Source: Burkholderia sp. 9120 (GTDB taxonomy: Bacteria > Pseudomonadota > Gammaproteobacteria > Burkholderiales > Burkholderiaceae). From it: a stretch of 64,000 nt of DNA. This document shows, piece by piece, positions 1 through 9,196 of this stretch. The number at the start of each line of letters is the position of its first letter. Position 1 is the stretch's first letter. Where the stretch lies: assembly GCF_000745015.1 (NCBI RefSeq), contig NZ_JQNA01000002.1, positions 3,658,001 to 3,722,000 on the forward strand. The letters run 5' to 3'. Made by a program: the position numbers and the translations under genes. The notes under the pieces are model-generated. The model was not told the DNA's origin and ran no database searches. It worked only from the letters and a program-made list of their open reading frames with translations.

Positions 1-174
1 CGCGGCACGGTGTCGGCGCACAGCGCGAACGGCATCAATACGTTTTCGTTTTCGATCGCGGCCTCGCAGATCGACACGGCCTTGCCGACCATGCGTCAAG
101 CTACTGGCAACAGCGCCAATGTCGCGGCCGAGGCGACGGGTTATTCGTCGCTGGTGAAAGGCAAATCCGCCTGA
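1..174 (+). CDS. 3' end of an unidentified gene
   Basis: Frame 1 is open from the window edge to a TGA at 172-174 and gives 57 residues rich in Ala, Ser, Thr and Asn, ending in LVKGKSA. The gene begins outside the window. Its last 34 bases overlap the 3' end of dinB, which converges on it from the other strand. I do not recognise a family. The lack of stops and the composition fit a real gene tail, but an antisense shadow of dinB cannot be excluded over the overlap. Confidence 0.4.
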   Translation, partial: RGTVSAHSANGINTFSFSIAASQIDTALPTMRQATGNSANVAAEATGYSSLVKGKSA

Positions 175-1307
175 ACCGGCAGGCGCGGTTTGGCCGCTTG
201 CGCGTTGGCCGGCGTCAACGCGCTCACGCGTACGCCCAGCAGCCGCAGCTTGCGGTTCAATTCCACCCGCCGCAGACATTCGGTCGCCGCGCGGCGGATT
301 TCGGCGGCGTCGGCGGTGGGTTCGTCCAGCGTCAGGTCGCGCGTGACCGTGCGGAAGTCGTCGTAGCGCAGTTTGATGCCCACGGTGCGGCCCACATAAC
401 CCTTGCGCACGAGATCTTCCGCGACCCGCACGCACAGGCCCGTAAACGAACTGGATAGCGCAGGCCGGTCGTGGCGCGGGTGCAGATCGCGCTCAAAAGT
501 GGTTTCGCGGCTCATCGACTTGGGCTCGGATTCGACCACCACCGGCCGTTCGTCATGACCTTGCGCGATCTGCATCAGCCACGCCGAATAGCTGCGCCCG
601 AAGTGATCCTGCAATAGCCCCGCGTCCGCCGCGGCCAGATCGCCGACCGTCGCGAGACCCAGCCCCGTGAGTTTTTCCGCGGCCTTCGGGCCGATCCCGT
701 TGACCTTTCGCACCGGCAGCGGCCAGACGCGCAACGGCACGTCGGCCGGTGTGAGGATCGTGAGGCCGTTGGGTTTGTCGAGTTCGGAACCGATCTTGGC
801 CAGCAGCTTGTTCGGCGCGACGCAGATCGAACACGTGAGGCCAGTGGCTTCATTGACCGCGTTCTTGATGCGCGCGGCGATCTCGTGCGGCTCGCCCGGC
901 AGGTCGGTGAGATCGATATAGATTTCGTCGATGCCGCGATCTTCGATCCGATCCGTGAACGTGGCGACCGCCGTTTTGAAGACGCGTGAGTAATGGCGAT
1001 AGGAGTCGAAATCGGTGGGCAGCAGAATTGCGTCGGGCGCGAGCACGGCGGCTTTCATCATGCCCATGGCCGAGAACACGCCGAGCGCGCGCGCTTCATA
1101 CGTGGACGTGGTGACCACGCCGCGACCCGCGTAATCGCGCAGTTTCGCAAAGCGGCGAGTGCCGTCTTCAAGGAGTTGCGGCGCGGCGTTGCGGCCGCCG
1201 CCGATCACCACGGCCTGACCACGCAGTTCCGGATAGCGCAACAACTCGACGGACGCATAAAACGCGTCCATGTCGAGGTGCGCGATGCGGCGGCTTGCAG
1301 AATTCAT
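141..1307 (-). CDS. dinB: DNA polymerase IV (Y-family translesion polymerase)
   Basis: Error-prone Y-family polymerase that extends past DNA lesions. The 388-residue product has the catalytic palm motif DMDAFYASVE near the N-terminus, the YEARALGV steric-gate region, a second acidic motif GIDEIYIDLT, the helix-hairpin-helix thumb (VNGIGPKAAEKL) and a C-terminal little-finger domain. Length is close to the family norm. An upstream TTG at 1325 is in frame, but the ATG at 1307 is preferred. That ATG overlaps the stop codon of the upstream LysR remnant (ATGA), which suggests translational coupling, since no good Shine-Dalgarno is visible. No clear LexA box was seen upstream. Confidence 0.93.
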   Translation of the reverse strand: MNSASRRIAHLDMDAFYASVELLRYPELRGQAVVIGGGRNAAPQLLEDGTRRFAKLRDYAGRGVVTTSTYEARALGVFSAMGMMKAAVLAPDAILLPTDFDSYRHYSRVFKTAVATFTDRIEDRGIDEIYIDLTDLPGEPHEIAARIKNAVNEATGLTCSICVAPNKLLAKIGSELDKPNGLTILTPADVPLRVWPLPVRKVNGIGPKAAEKLTGLGLATVGDLAAADAGLLQDHFGRSYSAWLMQIAQGHDERPVVVESEPKSMSRETTFERDLHPRHDRPALSSSFTGLCVRVAEDLVRKGYVGRTVGIKLRYDDFRTVTRDLTLDEPTADAAEIRRAATECLRRVELNRKLRLLGVRVSALTPANAQAAKPRLPVQADLPFTSDE

Positions 1308-1697
1308 GACGATGGGTAATGGCAATAACGGGGATAACGGCAGCAGATGAGGCGTTTAATGCGCTTGCCGTGCTGCGTTGCGATAGCGTATGCCGCGCGG
1401 GAAGCCAAACCATCATAGTACCTTGCCATGCGGCGGAGTAGCCGCACCAGCCGGCCGCTTTCGATATGCGGCCGCACAAGGTACTCCGTCGATTGACTGA
1501 AGCCCAGGCCGGCGCACGCGACGTCGATTTCCGCCTGCATGTCGTCCGTCACGAACACGGCCGACGACGGTTGAAACTGCCGTTCGCCTCGAAATACCCA
1601 CGGCCACGGCCGGCCGCTCGCCCGATCGATCAGATTGGTCACTGGCATTGACTCCCGATCCTTCAGCGTGCGCGGTTCGCCGACCCGGTAAGTGTCC
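1304..1697 (-). pseudogene. LysR-family regulator remnant (C-terminal effector domain only)
   Basis: Reading upstream from the stop at 1304, the frame stays open to a TGA near 1697. It translates to the last third of a LysR substrate-binding domain: a Y-R-x-G-x-P-x-x-L segment, the G-R-P-W-P-W-x-F strand, then AEIDVACAGLGFSQSTEYLV and ESGRLVRLL. The winged-helix DNA-binding half and most of the effector domain are absent. No matching N-terminal part is seen further upstream. The frame runs into the dinB start codon (ATGA). It is read as a decayed gene, not a functional short protein. Confidence 0.7.
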
Positions 1698-1983
1698 GGT
1701 CACGCGCGGGTGGCCGACGGCGGCTATTCGGTTGCGTGATCAACTGAGCGCGAGCCGCGAAGCGATTCCTTCAGGAATATTCACGCTTTTTAACAGGTGG
1801 GGGCAGCGGCGAGAGGCGGCCGCTTTTCGCGGGCAGATCGCGCTTAGTAAGGCTTAAGAAGGATTTAGGGGCGTTAGCGGGAAACGGCCACTACGATGGT
1901 GTCGTTGCAATGGCGGCAGGCTCAGCATGCCGCGACAGGGCCTTTACGGTCTCTTCTCCCCGAACCTCTATCAGGAATCCATC

Positions 1984-2337
1984 ATGCGAATTTCCGCATT
2001 CGCCGCGGTAGGTATCGCGGCCGCGTTTGCCTCCCACCTCGCCATCGCTCAAACCGCCAATGACGCCGCCGCATCGCAGCCGGCAGTTGCCATGACGAAA
2101 GCGGATGCCCGTCTGCACAACCGTCAACTGTCGAAGTCCGTGCGCCACGCGCTGTATTCGACCAAGGGTCTGCAGGCCAGCAACATCGCGGTGCTGGTGA
2201 AAGGCGGTACGGTCTCGCTCGTTGGCACGGTACCCGATGCAAGCCAGATCCAGAAAGCGGGCGATGTCGCGCAACGCGTTCCGCAAGTGGCGGCCGTCGA
2301 CAATCGTCTGATCGTCGAAGAAGAAGGCGCGCAGTAA
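1984..2337 (+). CDS. BON-domain periplasmic protein
   Basis: Small exported protein of 117 residues. The start at 1984 is chosen because it follows an AGGA Shine-Dalgarno and begins a clean signal peptide (MRISAFAAVGIAAAFASHLAIAQ); an earlier in-frame ATG at 1927 would bury the signal. The mature part holds one BON domain: a helix, then SNIAVLVKGGTVSLVGTVPD and an Ala/Val-rich helix with AVDNRLIVEE. BON domains bind phospholipid membranes or stabilise envelope proteins (OsmY family). A single domain of this size is common in Burkholderia; the exact role is unknown. Confidence 0.85.
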   Translation: MRISAFAAVGIAAAFASHLAIAQTANDAAASQPAVAMTKADARLHNRQLSKSVRHALYSTKGLQASNIAVLVKGGTVSLVGTVPDASQIQKAGDVAQRVPQVAAVDNRLIVEEEGAQ

Positions 2338-2379
2338 GCGCAGTAGCGTCGCGCATTCAATCACTTCGAGGATCACAAC

Positions 2380-3258
2380 ATGGAAACAGAGTCGATCGCG
2401 ATCAGGCACCACACGATTCGTGCCAATGGTATCCGGCAACATTACCTGGATGCCGGCAGTGGCCCGGTAGTCGTGCTACTGCATGGCTTTCCCGAGACCA
2501 GCTTCGCATGGCGTTATCAGATGCCCGTGCTGGCCCGGCATTATCGGGTCATTGCGCCCGACCTGCGGGGCTACGGCGAAACCGACAAGCCCAGTTCGGG
2601 CTACGACAAGCGCAATATGGCGCTGGATATCATCAGCCTGCTCGACCAGTTGGGTATCGGCAAGGTCGCGCTCGTCGGGCACGATCGCGGCGCGCGCGTG
2701 GCGACGCGGCTGACCAAGGATCATCCCGAGCGGGTGGACCGGCTGGTGGTGATGGACAACGTGCCGACCCGCGTGGTCGCACAGAACATGAATCCGCAGA
2801 CGGCGCGCGCGTACTGGTTCTTCCTGTTCCACCTCGTGGCGGACCTGCCGGAAACGCTGATCGCGGGTAAGGAAGAGGCGTGGCTGCATCACTTCTTCGC
2901 GGACTGGTGCTACAACCCGCACACGATCGAAGGCGCGGACTTCGATACTTATGTGAAGGCCTACAAGCGGCCGGGCGCGGTGCGCGGCGCGATGTCCGAC
3001 TACCGCGCGAATGCCGACGATGTCGCGCAGGATCTGGTCGACGCCGACGTGAAGATTGCCTGTCCGACCATGGCACTGTGGGGCGAAGACTTCTACGCGG
3101 TGGGCGGCATGTTCGACATGAAGGCGGTGTGGGAAGGCATGGCGACCCATCTGCGCGCGGAGCCGATTGCGCAATGCGGGCATTTGCCCCAGGAAGAGCA
3201 ACCGGAACGGGTCAACGAACTGCTGATCGATTTCCTGCGCGGCTGGACCGGCAACTGA
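2380..3258 (+). CDS. Alpha/beta hydrolase, haloacetate dehalogenase/epoxide hydrolase-like
   Basis: Cytoplasmic alpha/beta-fold hydrolase of 292 residues. The oxyanion motif HGFPET lies near residue 36. The nucleophile elbow GHDRGAR near residue 101 has Asp instead of Ser, as in haloalkane/haloacetate dehalogenases and epoxide hydrolases. The catalytic His is in CGHLPQEEQPE near residue 268. The two Arg residues after the nucleophile match the carboxylate-binding pair of fluoroacetate dehalogenases, but the cap Trp-His-Trp halide site is only partly visible (AYWFFLF). Substrate is therefore uncertain. The ATG is preceded by GAGGAT. It stands alone 42 bases after the BON gene. Confidence 0.85.
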   Translation: METESIAIRHHTIRANGIRQHYLDAGSGPVVVLLHGFPETSFAWRYQMPVLARHYRVIAPDLRGYGETDKPSSGYDKRNMALDIISLLDQLGIGKVALVGHDRGARVATRLTKDHPERVDRLVVMDNVPTRVVAQNMNPQTARAYWFFLFHLVADLPETLIAGKEEAWLHHFFADWCYNPHTIEGADFDTYVKAYKRPGAVRGAMSDYRANADDVAQDLVDADVKIACPTMALWGEDFYAVGGMFDMKAVWEGMATHLRAEPIAQCGHLPQEEQPERVNELLIDFLRGWTGN

Positions 3259-3355
3259 TCGTCCGACGTGGAATGGCAGGCAGCGTGCCGGCGCGGCTAC
3301 CGATCTTCGGGTCAGTGGCCTCGCCGGCTATTCCGCGTGCTTGCGGACTACGCGG

Positions 3356-4297
3356 TCAAAGATAGCCCAGCAGAAAAATCGTGGCCGTCAGCGAGACGAT
3401 CGACAACACGCTAGACATGACCAGCGTCGTCCCGGCCGTGGTGTCCTGCACGCCATACGAGAGGCCGAACAGAATGCCGAACGAACCGCAGGGAATGGCC
3501 GACAGCAAAATCGCTTCACCAGCAATCTGTTTGGGCAATGCGAGCACGACGACGAGCGCGAGCGCGATCAGCGGCTGAACGATATTACTGAGCGCCACGC
3601 CCGCCCACACTTCCCGGTCGAGCCGGAACGGTTGAGACGCCAGGATCAGCCCGGTTGAAAACAAGGCGAGGCCCGCAGTCGTGCTGCCGATAATCCCGAG
3701 CGACTGAACCAGCAGCCCCGGCAATTCCCAGCCTGCCAGCGAAACAAACACACCGAGAATCGGCGCGATCACGATCGGTTTAACGAAGGTCGTGACCAGT
3801 GCCTTCGCCAGCAGGTTAGTGTGCGGGCCGCCACTGTCCCGCGTTTTCGCGCGCTCCAGCAGAATCAATCCGGCCGGCGACATCACGACCGACGCCGTCG
3901 TGATCGCGAGCGCCACCGTCAGATTGCTCTCGTCGCCGTAAACACTGTGCAGCAGCGGCAAGCCGATCGCGGCGAAGTTCGGCATGCCGATGGTGACGGC
4001 GCGAACCGCCGCATTCGACGGCGCCACGTTGAAGACGAAACGTGACAGCGCGAGCGACGCGAAATACGGCACCAGCATCACCGCGACCAGCAACAGGATC
4101 AGCATGAGATGGCTGCCGAGGCTGGCGCGCTGCATCTTCGCCGTATAGAGAAACAGCGCGAATGGCAGCGCGTAGTCGACCAGCATCGAGTTGATCGCCG
4201 ACAGCGGCATCGCGCCCCGCGCGAGTTTTCCGGCCAGATAGCCCATTGCCATCGAGAAGAAAAACGGCACGAGTGCATAACTGATTTCGTGAAGCAT
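3356..4297 (-). CDS. AEC-family (auxin efflux carrier-like) permease
   Basis: Inner-membrane permease of 313 residues, the usual AEC length, with about ten hydrophobic segments arranged as two five-helix halves. The frame is open well upstream, to 4558, but that extension is charged and non-membrane. The start at 4297 (MLHEISYALVPFFFSMAMGY) gives the canonical N-terminal helix, so it is preferred. The family exports or imports small organic acids such as malonate or malate. No metabolic partner gene is adjacent; the divergent dehydrogenase operon begins 312 bases away. Substrate unknown. Confidence 0.85.
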   Translation of the reverse strand: MLHEISYALVPFFFSMAMGYLAGKLARGAMPLSAINSMLVDYALPFALFLYTAKMQRASLGSHLMLILLLVAVMLVPYFASLALSRFVFNVAPSNAAVRAVTIGMPNFAAIGLPLLHSVYGDESNLTVALAITTASVVMSPAGLILLERAKTRDSGGPHTNLLAKALVTTFVKPIVIAPILGVFVSLAGWELPGLLVQSLGIIGSTTAGLALFSTGLILASQPFRLDREVWAGVALSNIVQPLIALALVVVLALPKQIAGEAILLSAIPCGSFGILFGLSYGVQDTTAGTTLVMSSVLSIVSLTATIFLLGYL

Positions 4298-4609
4298 GGG
4301 TGGTGGCTCGCTTGATGGTGTCGCGGTGGACTTGAGGACCTGACACGGGCGCAACCGCTCAGCGCCGCATCGATCTCGATCAACGAGTCTATTGAGCAGC
4401 GTGCATTTAGTCGTTTGATAAAAATGAAATGTTCTGAATCGCGGGGGCAGTGACTTAAGCGTTGCTTCGCGATCGCTTGATCGGCCACGCAACAGCAGGG
4501 TGGTGCGCCACATTAATAACTCTTCAGGCTCGGCTAATTTAATTAATGGCTTGCCCACGTAGGATCTCGCTCAACCACGATCCAATGCATTCCCAATCGG
4601 AGCGCTTGC
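4298..4609. promoter_or_regulatory. Divergent intergenic region with a CATTAAT inverted repeat
   Basis: This 312-base gap separates the AEC permease from the dehydrogenase operon and should hold both promoters. It is AT-richer than its surroundings. CATTAAT at 4511-4517 is mirrored by ATTAATG at 4542-4548, a perfect 7-base inverted repeat with a 24-base spacer, plausible as a regulator site for the operon starting at 4610. No regulator gene is adjacent and no gene is visible in the gap. Confidence 0.4.
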
Positions 4610-5305
4610 ATGAAACCCATTGGTATCTCTCCTGGGCGACGCGCATTCATGCGCAGTGTCGCCAGCGCGGCGCCGGCCGCCGTGGCGATCGGCGCGGGCG
4701 TTGCCGGCGTGATGGCGAATTCGACGGCGGGCAGCGCGGCTCCTTTCCAGCCTCGCTATTTCACGGCGACGGAATGGCGGCTGCTGGTCGGCCTGGTGGA
4801 TCGTCTGATCCCCGCGGACCGTGAAGGGCCCGGCGCGCTCGAAGCCGGCGTGCCGGAATTCATCGACCTGCAGATGAACACGCCGTACGGCTATGGCGCG
4901 CTCTGGTACATGCATGGACCCTTCGTCGCGGGGCCGGCAACGCTGGGCTATCAGCTCGAATACAGTCCGCGCGCGATGTACCGCGTGGCACTCGCCGGAC
5001 TCGACGAACAGTTGCGCAAGCAATTTTCCCGGCACTTCGACGAACTCGACAGCGCGACGCGCGACAGCGTGATCGGCCAACTGGAGCAGGGCAAGCTCGA
5101 TATCGGCGCGGCGCCCGCCGCGGACTTTTTCAACCAGCTACTGCAGAACACGCATGAAGGCTACTTCTGCGATCCGAAGCACGGCGGTAATCGCGATATG
5201 GCGGCCTGGAAGATGATCAATTTTCCAGGTGCACGTGCCGACTACATCGACTGGGTCGAGCAATACGGGAAACGTTATCCGCTTGGGCCGGTGTCCAGCG
5301 CCTGA
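4610..5305 (+). CDS. Membrane-bound dehydrogenase gamma subunit (gluconate 2-dehydrogenase subunit 3 family)
   Basis: Small subunit of 231 residues that chaperones and carries the flavoprotein partner to the periplasm. The N-terminus has a twin-arginine signal (GRRAFMRS) followed by an Ala/Val-rich stretch. The mature part matches the gluconate 2-dehydrogenase subunit 3 fold, with FTATEWRLLVGLVDRLIPAD and the C-terminal GYFCDPKHGGNRDMAAWKMI motif. It is the first gene of a gamma-alpha-cytochrome operon, 82 bases before the flavoprotein gene. The flavoprotein has no signal of its own, so export would depend on this subunit. Confidence 0.9.
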   Translation: MKPIGISPGRRAFMRSVASAAPAAVAIGAGVAGVMANSTAGSAAPFQPRYFTATEWRLLVGLVDRLIPADREGPGALEAGVPEFIDLQMNTPYGYGALWYMHGPFVAGPATLGYQLEYSPRAMYRVALAGLDEQLRKQFSRHFDELDSATRDSVIGQLEQGKLDIGAAPAADFFNQLLQNTHEGYFCDPKHGGNRDMAAWKMINFPGARADYIDWVEQYGKRYPLGPVSSA

Positions 5306-5387
5306 ATACGACGTTCCGATGCCGGTTTATGGCGTTTGCACCTTGGGGCAAACGGCGGAACCGGCACGTCCCCATCAGGACCATTCA

Positions 5388-7166
5388 ATGACCGATAAAA
5401 CGATGAAAGAGGTCGACGTGGTGATCGTCGGCTTCGGCTGGGCCGGCGCTATCATGGCGAAAGAGTTGACCGAGGCCGGCTTGCAGGTACTCGCGCTGGA
5501 GCGCGGACAGTACCGCGATACCTATCCGGATGGCGCGTATCCGACCACGCTGGACGAGCTCACTTATCTGCAGCGTTTCAAGCTGTTTCAGGATATGTCG
5601 CGCAGTACTTTCACGTTCCGTCACAACGTGAACGACACCGCATTGCCTTATCGGCAGATCGGTGCATTCAAACCGGGCGAGGGCGTAGGCGGCGCCGGTT
5701 TGCACTGGGCGGGCCAGCACTGGCGAATCTATCCGGAAGAATTGCGGTTGCGCTCGCATTACGTCGAGCGTTACGGCGCGAAGTTCATTCCGAAGGACAT
5801 GACGCTGCAGGATTTCGGCGTGTCTTATGAAGAACTCGAACCGTACTTCGATTTTGCCGAGAAGGTGTTTGGCACTTCGGGCCAGGCGTACCGTGTGAAC
5901 GGTACGGTGGTGGGCGACGGCAATCCGTTCGAAGCGAACCGCTCGGCGGCGTTCCCGCTACCCGCGCAGAAAGTGCCGTACGGTCCACACCTGTTCATGA
6001 AGGCGGCGCGAGAAGTCGGCTTTCATCCGTTCCGTGCGCCGTCGGCCACCGTCTCGGCCGCTTATACGAATCCGTATGGCTGCCAGATGGGACCGTGCAA
6101 CTTCTGTGGTTTCTGTTCGGGCTATGCGTGCTACAACTACTCGAAAGCCTCGCCCAACGTGAACATTCTGCCCGCGCTGCGCGGCCTGCCGAACTTCGAG
6201 CTGCGGCCTGATTGCACCGTGCTGCGCATTACGCTCGACACGGCCGGCAAAGTGGCGACCGGTGTGGAGTATGTGGATGCCGCCGGCAAAGTGGTCGCGC
6301 AACCGGCGCGGATCGTGATTGCCAGTACCTTCGCCTATAACAACGCGCATCTGTTCATGCTGTCGGGCATTGGCCGTCAATATGATCCGGTGAGCGGCGA
6401 AGGCACGGTTGGCAAGAATGTGTCGTACCAGATGCTCTCGAATATTCAGCTCTTCTTCGAGCCCGGCAAGAACAGCAATCCGTTCATTGGCGCGGGCGGC
6501 AATAGCGTCGCGTTCGACGACTTCAACGGCGATAACTTCGATCACGGTCCGCACGGTTTTGTCGGCGGCGCGGCGCTATGGTGCAATCCCGCCGGCGCCA
6601 AACCGATTTCCGGCATTGCGGTGCCGGCCGGCACGCCGCGCTGGGGCAGCACGTGGAAAAAGGCGGTCAAGGACAACTACGTGAACACCGTGTCGATCGA
6701 TTCGAACGGCGCCAACATGGTGTATCGGGATTGCTACCTCGATCTCGACCCCACGTACCGGAACAAGTTCGGGCAGCCGCTGTTGCGCTTTACGTTCGAC
6801 TGGAAAGACAACGATATCCGCATGACGCGCTTCGTGACCGACAAGCTGGTTCAGGTCGCGAAAGCCATGGGACCGAAGGACTACACGGTCACGCAAAAGA
6901 ACTTCGGCGATCACTTCGACGTACGGCCGTATCAGACGACGCATTGGGCCGGCGGCCTGATCATGGGCGAGTCGCCGCGAACCAGCGCGTTGAACCGCTA
7001 CCTGCAAAGCTGGGACGTGCACAACGTGTTCGCGATCGGCTCGAACGTGTTTCCGGTCGGGCTGGGTTACAACCCCACGGGCGCGGTCGCCGCGCTGGCT
7101 TACTGGTCGGCGAAAGCGATCCGCACGCAATATCTGAAAGACCCGCGACCGCTGGTGGATGCGTGA
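5388..7166 (+). CDS. GMC-family FAD dehydrogenase alpha subunit (gluconate/glucose dehydrogenase type)
   Basis: Catalytic flavoprotein of 592 residues oxidising a sugar or sugar acid in the periplasm. It has an N-terminal FAD site (VGFGWAG), the GMC signature region GEGVGGAGLHWAGQHWR and the C-terminal QTTHWAGG and YNPTGAV active-site motifs. A Cys cluster near residues 231-249 (GCQMGPCNFCGFCSGYAC) resembles the [3Fe-4S] site of Burkholderia FAD-glucose dehydrogenase. ATG at 5388 follows ATCAGGA at good spacing, so it is preferred to an earlier in-frame start at 5229. The gene overlaps the cytochrome gene by one base. Substrate could be glucose, gluconate, 2-ketogluconate or another polyol. 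Confidence 0.92.
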   Translation: MTDKTMKEVDVVIVGFGWAGAIMAKELTEAGLQVLALERGQYRDTYPDGAYPTTLDELTYLQRFKLFQDMSRSTFTFRHNVNDTALPYRQIGAFKPGEGVGGAGLHWAGQHWRIYPEELRLRSHYVERYGAKFIPKDMTLQDFGVSYEELEPYFDFAEKVFGTSGQAYRVNGTVVGDGNPFEANRSAAFPLPAQKVPYGPHLFMKAAREVGFHPFRAPSATVSAAYTNPYGCQMGPCNFCGFCSGYACYNYSKASPNVNILPALRGLPNFELRPDCTVLRITLDTAGKVATGVEYVDAAGKVVAQPARIVIASTFAYNNAHLFMLSGIGRQYDPVSGEGTVGKNVSYQMLSNIQLFFEPGKNSNPFIGAGGNSVAFDDFNGDNFDHGPHGFVGGAALWCNPAGAKPISGIAVPAGTPRWGSTWKKAVKDNYVNTVSIDSNGANMVYRDCYLDLDPTYRNKFGQPLLRFTFDWKDNDIRMTRFVTDKLVQVAKAMGPKDYTVTQKNFGDHFDVRPYQTTHWAGGLIMGESPRTSALNRYLQSWDVHNVFAIGSNVFPVGLGYNPTGAVAALAYWSAKAIRTQYLKDPRPLVDA

Positions 7167-8506
7167 TGACGAATCTCGAAGCTTTGCGATATCGCTTTGG
7201 CGCGGCGCTCTCCATCCTGTCGCTGTCATGGAGCGCTTACGCGGCGCCGGCAGCGGACTCCGCGCAAATTGAACGAGGCGCTTATCTGGCTAGCGCCGGC
7301 GATTGCGTGTCCTGTCACACGGCGAAGAACGGCAAGCCGTTCGCCGGTGGTCTACCGCTCGCCACACCGCTCGGCAAGGTCTATTCGACCAACATCACGC
7401 CTGATCCGGCGACGGGTATCGGCACGTGGTCTTATGAGGATTTCGCGGCGCTGATGCGGCACGGTAAAACCCGAGAGGGGCATACGGTTTATCCGGCCAT
7501 GCCGTACCCGTCGTACGCGCATATCGACGATACCGACATGCACGCGTTGTACATGTACTTCATGCATGGCGTCACGCCGGTCTCGCGGACCAACCGCGCG
7601 AGCGATATTCCCTGGCCGCTGTCCATGCGCTGGCCGCTGAGCGTGTGGAGTCGGCTCTTCGGACCGGCAACGAAGGCGTACGTGGCTCAGCCCGGCTCTT
7701 CGACACAGAGCGCGGCACAGATCGCACGCGGCGCGTATCTCGTGCAAGGTCTCGGCCATTGCGGCAGTTGCCATACGCCGCGAGGCTTCGCGCTGCAGGA
7801 GTTGTCGCTCGGCGACGACGCGAATCCGGTTTTTCTGGCCGGCGGCCAGTCGGTCGACGGCTGGATTGCGCCGTCGTTACGCAACGAACACGGCGACGGG
7901 CTCGCCGCCATGCCGGCCGCGGAGATCGTCGCGTTTCTGCGCAGCGGTCGCAATGCGCATGCGGCGTCATTCGGCGCCATGAACGACGTCGTGGCCAACT
8001 CGATGCAGCACATGAGCGAAGCGGACCTGACGAGTATCGCGGCCTATCTGAAGTCGCTGCCGCCGCACAAGCAGGACGCGCCGCCTTATCGCTACGACGC
8101 AACCGTCGCGACGCAGCTTTATCACGGGCAGGTGCCGAATGCCGGCGCGCAGATCTATCTCGATCGCTGTGCCGGCTGCCATCGCTCGGACGGGAAAGGT
8201 AACGGCAAGGCCTTCCCGGCGCTGGCAGGCAATCCGGTCCTGCAGACCAACGACCCGACCTCGGCGATTCATATCGTGCTGACGGGCGGTTCGATGCCGC
8301 CGACGCGCAGCGCGCCGTCGGCGCTCGCCATGGGGCCGTACGCGGCCCTCCTGAGCGATCGCGAGATCGCGCAGGTGGTGACCTTCGTGCAGACCAGTTG
8401 GGGCAATCGGGGCGGCGCGGCCAGCGATCGTCAGGTCGCGAAACTGCGCAAGGCATCGGCGCCGCCGGTTACGTCCAGAACGGCTTCGGCCGGCGTGCTG
8501 GAATGA
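7166..8506 (+). CDS. Triheme cytochrome c subunit of the periplasmic dehydrogenase
   Basis: Membrane-anchored cytochrome of 446 residues that passes electrons from the GMC flavoprotein to quinone. A signal peptide (ending near SWSAYAAPA) precedes three cytochrome c domains. Heme motifs CVSCH, CGSCH and CAGCH lie near residues 46, 198 and 334. The start overlaps the previous stop in TGATG, showing tight translational coupling. Length and three-heme layout match the cytochrome subunits of gluconate and FAD-glucose dehydrogenases. It is the last gene of the operon; the next gene converges from the minus strand 30 bases later. Confidence 0.93.
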   Translation: MTNLEALRYRFGAALSILSLSWSAYAAPAADSAQIERGAYLASAGDCVSCHTAKNGKPFAGGLPLATPLGKVYSTNITPDPATGIGTWSYEDFAALMRHGKTREGHTVYPAMPYPSYAHIDDTDMHALYMYFMHGVTPVSRTNRASDIPWPLSMRWPLSVWSRLFGPATKAYVAQPGSSTQSAAQIARGAYLVQGLGHCGSCHTPRGFALQELSLGDDANPVFLAGGQSVDGWIAPSLRNEHGDGLAAMPAAEIVAFLRSGRNAHAASFGAMNDVVANSMQHMSEADLTSIAAYLKSLPPHKQDAPPYRYDATVATQLYHGQVPNAGAQIYLDRCAGCHRSDGKGNGKAFPALAGNPVLQTNDPTSAIHIVLTGGSMPPTRSAPSALAMGPYAALLSDREIAQVVTFVQTSWGNRGGAASDRQVAKLRKASAPPVTSRTASAGVLE

Positions 8507-8536
8507 TCGCCCTCCAATCGCCAAAAGCGCCGCGCG

Positions 8537-9196
8537 TTAATTGAACCGATAACTCACACCGATCTGCACGACCGGATAGACCTTGTAGCGCTCCACCTTA
8601 TTGCTGATGTTCTGCTCTTCCTGGTCGATGTTGGCCTGGGTGGCGAGCATCGAATAGATCGCCGGCACGCTGTACGAGGTGCGCGGCCGTCCATAGGCGA
8701 CACCGAGATCGAACGTCACGCCGAAGCCCTTCGAAACGGGCTTATGCCCATAGCCGATGCCGAGGTAAGGCATCACGCGCGGCAGCGTGATCGTGGTGGA
8801 TGGCGCGGCGCCCACCGCCGGCACGAACGCGTCGCCGATCTTGTAGTTGCCCTGCGCGTTCGGCACGGCGTGGGCCGTGACTTCGTCGTCGTTGATCAGC
8901 GCGCCCGCGGTCACGCGAAACCCGCTCGATTTGAACGGGAACAGATCGACATAGAGGCCGCCTTGCAGAAGCTTCAGATGGCCGTCGTACTGGTTGCCGT
9001 CCACATTGAACGAACGCGACAGGCCGAAGCCTTCGAATTCCGCATGCACGCCCGCCCACGAATTCAGCGGCAGCGCCGCGCCGACACCCGCGCCGAGCGT
9101 GCCGCCGTGTGCGTAGATTTCCTGAGCCTCGGCCTGCGTGCCCGCCGTCATTACCATCACCGTTGCGGCCAGGGCCGCAAGTTTCACCTGTTTCAC
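8537..9196 (-). CDS. Outer-membrane beta-barrel protein (OmpW/OmpA-like fold)
   Basis: Exported protein of 219 residues with a signal peptide cut after TQAEAQ. The mature part is built from alternating hydrophobic strands and glycine-rich turns, and ends in VQIGVSYRFN; a terminal aromatic residue shortly before the end is typical of outer-membrane barrels. Size suggests an 8-strand barrel. No known ligand. The gene is monocistronic, with its promoter in the gap after 9197, and converges on the dehydrogenase operon. Confidence 0.75.
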   Translation of the reverse strand: MKQVKLAALAATVMVMTAGTQAEAQEIYAHGGTLGAGVGAALPLNSWAGVHAEFEGFGLSRSFNVDGNQYDGHLKLLQGGLYVDLFPFKSSGFRVTAGALINDDEVTAHAVPNAQGNYKIGDAFVPAVGAAPSTTITLPRVMPYLGIGYGHKPVSKGFGVTFDLGVAYGRPRTSYSVPAIYSMLATQANIDQEEQNISNKVERYKVYPVVQIGVSYRFN

